From NCBI GenBank assembly GCA_938073925.1, contig CALJGH010000178.1:1-10718 (forward strand): a DNA stretch of 10,718 nucleotides. The letters run 5' to 3'. The notes beneath the pieces were generated by a model. The model was not told where the DNA came from and did no database searches. It saw nothing but the letters and a program-made list of their open reading frames with translations. Of the stretch, positions 6,456-10,718 are shown in pieces (position 1 is the first letter of the stretch; the number at the start of each line of letters is the position of its first letter). The translations under genes were made by a program, and so were the position numbers. The stretch comes from an uncultured Nitrospinaceae bacterium (GTDB taxonomy: Bacteria; Nitrospinota; Nitrospinia; Nitrospinales; VA-1).

Positions 6456-7304
6456 ATGTTTAAAATAAGGTGTTTACAAATTATTTTATGTGTCGTGTTG
6501 ACGGGAATTTTTGTCTCAGGTTGTTCTGCTGAACCTGTTGATGAAGCCCCGTTACAAATGCCATTTAAAGAAAATACTTGGGTACGCAAAGAGACGTTGA
6601 CGAGATCTAGTGCCGATATCTCTGAAACTTCGTATGAAACTTTGCCTGCTCTTCCGGTTGATGGATCATTGGCAAAAAAGCTTAAAACAATATCGACTTC
6701 AAGTCCTGAAGTGAAAAATGAACAGGATTGTCTTGATCAGGCCAGCGCACTAGATAAAAGACGAACTGATGTTCAAAAGCGCGGTGGTGTTTGGCATATT
6801 TTTGAAAGTGTTAAGGAGATTAGAGAATATACCAATTATGGTATGCAACTCGACAGTCAAATGAATCGACTGGTACATTCCCTGAAGCATCTTTGCCGAG
6901 CAACTAAAGGGATGCCATTGAACGGTTGGGGAAGAGAAAAAGTGGAACAGTTGCAAAAATTGGGAAAAGAAAAAATGCGACAAAAGTATCTTGCGCTTGG
7001 CGATGCTAAGGGTGATATTGATTTATGGATAAAATATGCAGAACTTGCAATCGAAAGTAAGAAACGTAATATCCCCTTTTCGCAAGTAAGGGAGTCCATT
7101 TCACGTTCGGAAAATATGGTCACCTTGTACGAACAACTTTCGTTGCGAAAAGTAGATGAAATAAATAAACAAATTTATTATTCAGATGCATCCACTTTGT
7201 TGAGTGCGATCAACGATAGTTTTAAATCTGACCCGAACATCGCTATGGCCATTGAGGACGAAAACCTCTTGTCCCATACCGACCTGGAAGCAGACTCAGC
7301 TTGA
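6456..7304 (+). CDS. Uncharacterised predicted lipoprotein
   Basis: I do not recognise this 282-residue protein. It begins with a basic then hydrophobic signal (residues 1-22) and a lipobox VSGC, with the lipidated cysteine at C23, so it should be anchored in a membrane facing the periplasm or surface. Residues 24-90 are Ser/Thr/Pro/Glu-rich and probably flexible. From about 91 on the protein is charged and mostly helical. It has a W113 segment, a Q-M-N-R-L-V-H-S-L-K-H-L stretch, a K-V-E-Q-L-Q-K-L-G-K-E-K-M-R-Q-K helix and an acidic tail. C92 and C147 are the only cysteines after the lipobox and could form a disulfide. GAGAGA lies 5-6 bases before the ATG and supports the start. It is divergent from the FlgO-like lipoprotein gene. 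Confidence 0.75.
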   Translation: MFKIRCLQIILCVVLTGIFVSGCSAEPVDEAPLQMPFKENTWVRKETLTRSSADISETSYETLPALPVDGSLAKKLKTISTSSPEVKNEQDCLDQASALDKRRTDVQKRGGVWHIFESVKEIREYTNYGMQLDSQMNRLVHSLKHLCRATKGMPLNGWGREKVEQLQKLGKEKMRQKYLALGDAKGDIDLWIKYAELAIESKKRNIPFSQVRESISRSENMVTLYEQLSLRKVDEINKQIYYSDASTLLSAINDSFKSDPNIAMAIEDENLLSHTDLEADSA

Positions 7305-7367
7305 CGCTAACGGATCGCCCCTAAGAAGCAAGGGATGATGCTCAGGTTGGCAAACTTTAATCTGATG

Positions 7368-7394
7368 TAGTGTGCGGCACACTGCCGCACACTA
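7368..7394. repeat. Perfect palindromic hairpin (11-bp stem)
   Basis: TAGTGTGCGGC (7368-7378) and GCCGCACACTA (7384-7394) are exact reverse complements around the 5-base loop ACACT. In RNA the stem can extend by a G-U and a U-A pair. The left arm plus loop also contains a second palindrome, GTGTGC-G-GCACAC (7370-7382), so two alternative folds exist. No T-tract follows on either strand, so it is not a standard intrinsic terminator. It sits 63 bases after the lipoprotein stop and is much more GC-rich than its surroundings. It could be a 3' RNA-protecting hairpin, a REP-like genomic repeat, or a protein binding site. Confidence 0.6.
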
Positions 7395-7419
7395 TAGACG
7401 AAAATCGTAATTAGCACTT

Positions 7420-7425
7420 TATAAT
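7420..7425 (+). promoter_or_regulatory. Possible -10 element upstream of the glycosyltransferase
   Basis: A perfect TATAAT lies in the 243-base gap before the glycosyltransferase gene, but no good -35 is found 16-18 bases upstream. The leader would be about 115 nucleotides. Apart from this and the palindrome, I see nothing recognisable in 7305-7547. Confidence 0.25.
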
Positions 7426-7547
7426 TTTGATCCGCAAATGTTACCGCGTAGCTATCCCTGCCCTGTAAGAGCAAAAAAATAAAGTTCCTCAAGGTTCGGA
7501 AATATCGTATCATTTAATGGTCTTCCGTTAACCACCCAGCCTCGACC

Positions 7548-8687
7548 ATGAAATTAGCTATCATCAGCGGTACCACCGCACCCGGGGGAGGCCCCAGACA
7601 TATATACAGCTTGCTGGAAAAAATAGACCGCAAGGACTGGGATATCATGGTTTGTACCCACAACGATGGTTCCTACTGGAACAAGTTGATCGCCTTAGGA
7701 ATTACTCCTCATGATCTAGTCTTAAGAAAACTATCTTTGTCTACTTTATTCAAATTATTGAAAATTTTGCGGAAAGAGAAACCGGATTTGATTCATACCC
7801 ATGGGAAAGGTCCCGGTCTTTATGGCAGGTTGCTCGGTTGGATGCTCGGCATTCCTGTTGTACACACTTTTCACGGCTTTCAGCACAAACTTCTTCCTGT
7901 TGTCCAAAGATGGTTTTATCTGTTTGTTGAAAATGTTCTGACATTGTTGACCCGGCACCATATTTTTGTTGGCAACGGAGAAAAAAACAAAGCGAAAGTT
8001 TTAATGTTTCTGAATGATTCAAACTCCAGTGTTGTTAACAATGGTATTGATCTGGACTCTATTCAAGCACTACCTCCCGCTGAAGAGGTGCTCGCCTCAT
8101 TGAAGTTGGGGCCTCGTGAAAGTATAAAAATTTTCGGCACACTCTCAAGAGTTTCGCCAGAAAAAGGACTGGACATACTGCTCGAAGGGTTTGTCGAGGC
8201 GGCTAAAAGGGCTCCCTACATTCGACTGCTTGTCATTGGCGATTGTCCTGGAGAGCATGAAAAGTATATTAAAATGATAACGCAGTATATCCACGAGAAT
8301 GGATTAGATGATACGGTAAAAATTTTAGGGGCTCGGGAAGATGCGTTGGAGATATTAAAAAGTATAGATTTTTATATTTCCCCTTCCCGGAGTGAAGGGC
8401 TTCCTTATAATTTGCTGGAAGCTTTGGCGGTCGGGAAACCGGTGATGGCAACTGATATCCCCGGTAACAACGATATTATTAGAAAGTCTGTTGAAGGGAT
8501 ACTGGTTCCTGTTAACTCAGCAAGAACCCTTGCTCATGGTATTTTGACTTTATTGGAGCTTGGCCCAGAGGAACAGAAAGCAATGCGGCAAAATGGTAAG
8601 GTGAGAATTCGAGACGAGTTCTCTTTGAATCTTATGAGCGAAAAAACATTCTCAATTTATAAGAAGGTGTTGGAAGGGGTGATCTAA
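7548..8687 (+). CDS. Family GT4 (GT-B fold) glycosyltransferase
   Basis: A 379-residue retaining glycosyltransferase that likely adds a sugar from a nucleotide-sugar donor to a lipid carrier, lipopolysaccharide or exopolysaccharide on the cytoplasmic face. The N-terminal acceptor-side domain starts MKLAIISGTTAPGGGPRH, with the glycine-rich loop at residues 13-15. It includes the DLIHTHGKGPGLYGRLLG and HTFHGF segments. The C-terminal donor domain has GTLSRVSPEKG (R201 and K206, expected to contact the donor phosphates) and the EX7E pair E283/E291 in SEGLPYNLLEA, followed by VMATDIPGNNDII. Sugar and acceptor cannot be predicted. The start has no clear Shine-Dalgarno but is the natural beginning of the fold. 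No other polysaccharide genes are in the window, so it appears solitary. It converges on the DHH gene with 14 bases between stops. Confidence 0.93.
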   Translation: MKLAIISGTTAPGGGPRHIYSLLEKIDRKDWDIMVCTHNDGSYWNKLIALGITPHDLVLRKLSLSTLFKLLKILRKEKPDLIHTHGKGPGLYGRLLGWMLGIPVVHTFHGFQHKLLPVVQRWFYLFVENVLTLLTRHHIFVGNGEKNKAKVLMFLNDSNSSVVNNGIDLDSIQALPPAEEVLASLKLGPRESIKIFGTLSRVSPEKGLDILLEGFVEAAKRAPYIRLLVIGDCPGEHEKYIKMITQYIHENGLDDTVKILGAREDALEILKSIDFYISPSRSEGLPYNLLEALAVGKPVMATDIPGNNDIIRKSVEGILVPVNSARTLAHGILTLLELGPEEQKAMRQNGKVRIRDEFSLNLMSEKTFSIYKKVLEGVI

Positions 8688-8701
8688 GCCGGAGCAACTT
8701 T

Positions 8702-9922
8702 TTATTTGTTGGTGGAGGCCAATAGGCCTGCATTAAAAAAATCGAATACCTTTTCAATTTTCTCTAGAAATTCTTTTTCGTCGAGAGGGTGGATTCTAAA
8801 AGATGCGGCACCTGCATGACCGCCCCCGCCCATATAAAGATCACCGAATAATTCCTTTAATATATCTTCTGCAGTGCGCAGGTCAATTCCAGAAAACTTG
8901 ACTGCTCGTCTAAGCTTGATGAAAAAGCAGTTCTCCCCTTCGGCATTTTGACCTTCAAAAATTACCATGCCGGCACAACCCGATTTCTCAGGAACTGAGT
9001 TCATAAGAAAATTCTGAATGTCTGCGAACCAGCCCGAATTGAACCGTTTGCAGGTATCAGCTAAATCTTCTTGAGTGGAGTGAAATAAGTTTAAAAAACC
9101 AATTTGACCTTTTAATTCGGCGCGGTCATTTAAAAGATTGAAGCAGGCTTCCTGTTCATCGGTCAACCGGTCGAGGTATTCCAGAATCTGTTGTGGATCA
9201 CCAAACTTCGAGTCTTTGACGTCTACATTTCGCTCATTATCTGATTCTCTCCAACGCGTTATATTCTGCAAACGGCCTTTGAGCAAGTCCATCCAGTATT
9301 CGTAATCTTCTTTAAAGGGAATGACCTTGCCGCCGACAGTGTCACCTAGCATACCGGTTATCAAACCGAGAATAATATTACGTTGATCAAAAGGATTGGG
9401 TCCTTCGTGATATTTTTCATGATACGTTAAAAGAATTTTTCCAATAATTTCAGTGTTGGCGTTGGCCTTGCGAAATAATTTAATACCGTAATCGGTTAGC
9501 TCTTCGCTGTCTGCACCAAAATGGTGGTCAATCTCAATCACTTTGGGTTTGTTGGATAAAATATTTTTTGCAAGAAAAGAGTAATGAGGAACCAGTTTTT
9601 TATTTGGGGTGTCGCAAAAAATAACGGTCTCTACCTCATCTTTAACGGCTAGAATCTGTTCTTTGTTCCGCAAAATTTTGATCGAATTGTATTCGATAAT
9701 TTTCTCGAAAAAATTGAGATTTTCACGCAAGTTCTCGGGCAGGATTAAAAAAACTTTTTTATCAAGCTGATGGAGGTAAAGCGAAAGAGATAACATCGAT
9801 CCTACCGAATCGGGGTCAATGTCTCCACTGAATAAAAAACTCTCGCTGGTGTTAATTATATCCAGCGCACTTTTCAGGTTTTCTTCCCAAACGTTTCCAT
9901 CGAGAGGCTTTTTCTCGTTCAT
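8702..9922 (-). CDS. DHH-DHHA1 family phosphoesterase (NrnA-like, variant motif I)
   Basis: The relatives of this 406-residue cytoplasmic protein are manganese-dependent phosphoesterases. They act on short RNA or DNA oligonucleotides, phosphoadenosine phosphate or cyclic dinucleotides. Motif I is SGDIDPDSVGS (D36 and D38 are the DxD pair), motif II CDTPN (D104), motif III IDHH (132-134), and motif IV GMLGDT (D194). The C-terminal DHHA1 domain carries GGGGHAGAASF (365-375). Motif I normally reads H-x-x-P-D-x-D; here the histidine position is S32. The other metal ligands are kept, so activity may be retained with changed metal binding. It is longer than NrnA (about 310-340 residues), the extra length lying in the linker near 200-290. 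The N-terminal part resembles predicted 'exopolyphosphatase-related' proteins. It appears to be transcribed alone. Confidence 0.88.
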   Translation of the reverse strand: MNEKKPLDGNVWEENLKSALDIINTSESFLFSGDIDPDSVGSMLSLSLYLHQLDKKVFLILPENLRENLNFFEKIIEYNSIKILRNKEQILAVKDEVETVIFCDTPNKKLVPHYSFLAKNILSNKPKVIEIDHHFGADSEELTDYGIKLFRKANANTEIIGKILLTYHEKYHEGPNPFDQRNIILGLITGMLGDTVGGKVIPFKEDYEYWMDLLKGRLQNITRWRESDNERNVDVKDSKFGDPQQILEYLDRLTDEQEACFNLLNDRAELKGQIGFLNLFHSTQEDLADTCKRFNSGWFADIQNFLMNSVPEKSGCAGMVIFEGQNAEGENCFFIKLRRAVKFSGIDLRTAEDILKELFGDLYMGGGGHAGAASFRIHPLDEKEFLEKIEKVFDFFNAGLLASTNK

Positions 9923-9957
9923 ATAATTATATTTCTTCGGGAAATAATTAGCTTTAT

Positions 9958-9963
9958 ATTATA
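9958..9963 (-). promoter_or_regulatory. Possible -10 element of the DHH phosphoesterase gene
   Basis: A perfect TATAAT read leftward (9963-9958) lies 35 bases before the ATG at 9922, in an AT-rich stretch. The sequence 17 bases upstream (TTTTTC) is a poor -35. A nearby start of transcription would leave a leader of about 28 nucleotides. Confidence 0.3.
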
Positions 9964-10058
9964 TCTTTTATGGGGATTTTGAAAAATAAATATAATGATT
10001 TCAATAGGAAAGGGAATATTGGAGTGAGAGCGGAAGGAGCGAGTTGAAGTTGTTTTAT

Positions 10059-10472
10059 CTATTTGGAAAACCCAGGGTCATCATCGAAGACATTGTTGTA
10101 ATCACCTTCAGAGGTGACGTCCGGGCCTGGGCGACACCAGTCGAAATCATCACCATCGTCATCATCTGAATCTTGGGCTTCAATGGTTGACTGAAGGTCG
10201 CTCACAAACAGGTCTAATTCCAAGGGACTGAAATCTTTACTGCCACACTGGCATTCTGATTCCCCGACCGAGAACCCGGTCTCTTTTTTTAGCACAAAGG
10301 CCATGCTGCAAATATCACAGCTGTGGCCTGTATGAGATTCAACCAAGTTCGGTCCCAATAGAGCTTCCCGACACTGATTGCATATAGCGGGAACTCCAGG
10401 GACTATATCGGCCAAAAGGTTTTCAATTCCGCAAGCTGGGCACTCAATCAATAAAGATTTTTCAACAGGCAT
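10059..10472 (-). CDS. Small Cys-rich (double zinc-ribbon-like) acidic protein
   Basis: I cannot name this 137-residue protein. It has four paired-cysteine knuckles: C11-P-A-C14, C31-N-Q-C34, C52-D-I-C55 and C74-Q-C76. The first two form a typical zinc-ribbon spacing (CxxC-x16-CxxC), and the last two could form a second ribbon, with H47 and H50 nearby. From about residue 86 the chain is strongly acidic, with a DSDDDDGDDFD run near 101-111, and looks disordered. There is no signal peptide or membrane segment, so it should be cytoplasmic. It starts 5 bases after the stop of the upstream small gene with no Shine-Dalgarno visible, so translation is probably coupled. Possible roles are nucleic-acid binding or a protein adaptor; this is a guess from fold type only. 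Confidence 0.7.
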   Translation of the reverse strand: MPVEKSLLIECPACGIENLLADIVPGVPAICNQCREALLGPNLVESHTGHSCDICSMAFVLKKETGFSVGESECQCGSKDFSPLELDLFVSDLQSTIEAQDSDDDDGDDFDWCRPGPDVTSEGDYNNVFDDDPGFSK

Positions 10473-10477
10473 GGAAT

Positions 10478-10693
10478 TTAGGAATCAGAGCTTTCTGGAA
10501 ATATTTTTGACATATCGCCCATTTTTTCCATGGCTTCTTCTTTAGACATTTTGGTGATGTCGATACCCATATCAGCGAGAGCACCGGAGAATGGACATTT
10601 ACTGGCACCACTTTTTGGTTCTTCACCTTCAGCCTGTACAGCGGGCTGTTCCGTTTCGATCTTACCGGCTTCTGCCATTATGATCCAATGCAT
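10478..10693 (-). CDS. Short acidic protein of unknown function, 5' end uncertain
   Basis: The frame gives 71 residues from the ATG at 10693. A second in-frame ATG at 10678 (MAEAGKIETEQ) is preceded by GGA about 7 bases upstream and would give 66 residues. No in-frame stop occurs between 10693 and the window edge, and those bases read EKQQTIES. The visible part may therefore be the C-terminus of a longer protein. It consists of an Ala/Glu/Pro-rich stretch, then SKCPFSGALADMGIDITKMS and a Met-rich helical tail. The single cysteine is in a Cys-Pro pair. The stop lies 5 bases before the Cys-rich gene, so the two are likely co-transcribed. I do not recognise the family. Confidence 0.5.
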   Translation of the reverse strand: MHWIIMAEAGKIETEQPAVQAEGEEPKSGASKCPFSGALADMGIDITKMSKEEAMEKMGDMSKIFPESSDS

Positions 10694-10718
10694 TGATTCG
10701 ATCGTCTGCTGTTTTTCG

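Noticed and set aside
8668..8710. Possible bidirectional terminator between the glycosyltransferase and DHH genes
   Set aside because: Only a 4-bp GTTG/CAAC pairing with a loop of over 20 bases precedes the T run; too weak to call.
10021..10043. GGAGTGAG and GGAGCGAG near-direct repeat
   Set aside because: Two 8-base imperfect copies 15 bases apart in purine-rich DNA are not enough to support a repeat or operator.

Overview
The window is an ordinary-looking chromosomal stretch of a Gram-negative bacterium. It has moderate to low GC with AT-rich intergenic gaps. Two proteins carry Sec/lipobox signals. Housekeeping genes (L13, S9, ArgC, ArgJ and the start of peptide deformylase) sit beside a squalene-hopene cyclase. 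The L13-S9-ArgC-ArgJ order plus a hopanoid cyclase would suit a deltaproteobacterium-like or Nitrospinota-like lineage. That placement is an inference from gene content only and is weak. No mobile element, CRISPR array, tRNA, rRNA or phage gene is visible.

Layout, left to right. Positions 1-3484 hold a leftward unit: a near-consensus sigma70-type promoter (3456-3484), rplM, rpsI, argC, argJ and the first 29 codons of a peptide deformylase gene that runs off the left edge. The 162 bases between rpsI and argC are unusually structured. They hold three separate inverted repeats and one alternative pairing that competes with the terminator-like hairpin. Arginine gene expression may therefore be uncoupled from ribosomal protein expression there. 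ArgC and ArgJ catalyse consecutive or linked steps of the acetylated arginine pathway, with ArgJ recycling the acetyl group.

Positions 3586-5541 encode squalene-hopene cyclase on the + strand, the only visible hopanoid gene. It ends 1 base from the end of a convergent leftward gene (5543-6115) for a small FlgO/CsgG-like lipoprotein. An AT-rich divergent region (6116-6455) with promoter-like elements on both strands separates that gene from a rightward gene for a second, unrecognised lipoprotein (6456-7304). A 243-base gap with a perfect 11-bp-stem palindrome leads to a family GT4 glycosyltransferase (7548-8687).

Positions 8702-10718 are leftward: a DHH-DHHA1 phosphoesterase whose first motif lacks the usual histidine, then a two-gene unit with a small Cys-rich zinc-ribbon-like protein and a short acidic protein that may begin outside the window.

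I found no clearly new multi-gene system. The best second looks are the structured rpsI-argC leader, the variant DHH protein, the 7368-7394 palindrome and the uncharacterised lipoprotein and Cys-rich genes.
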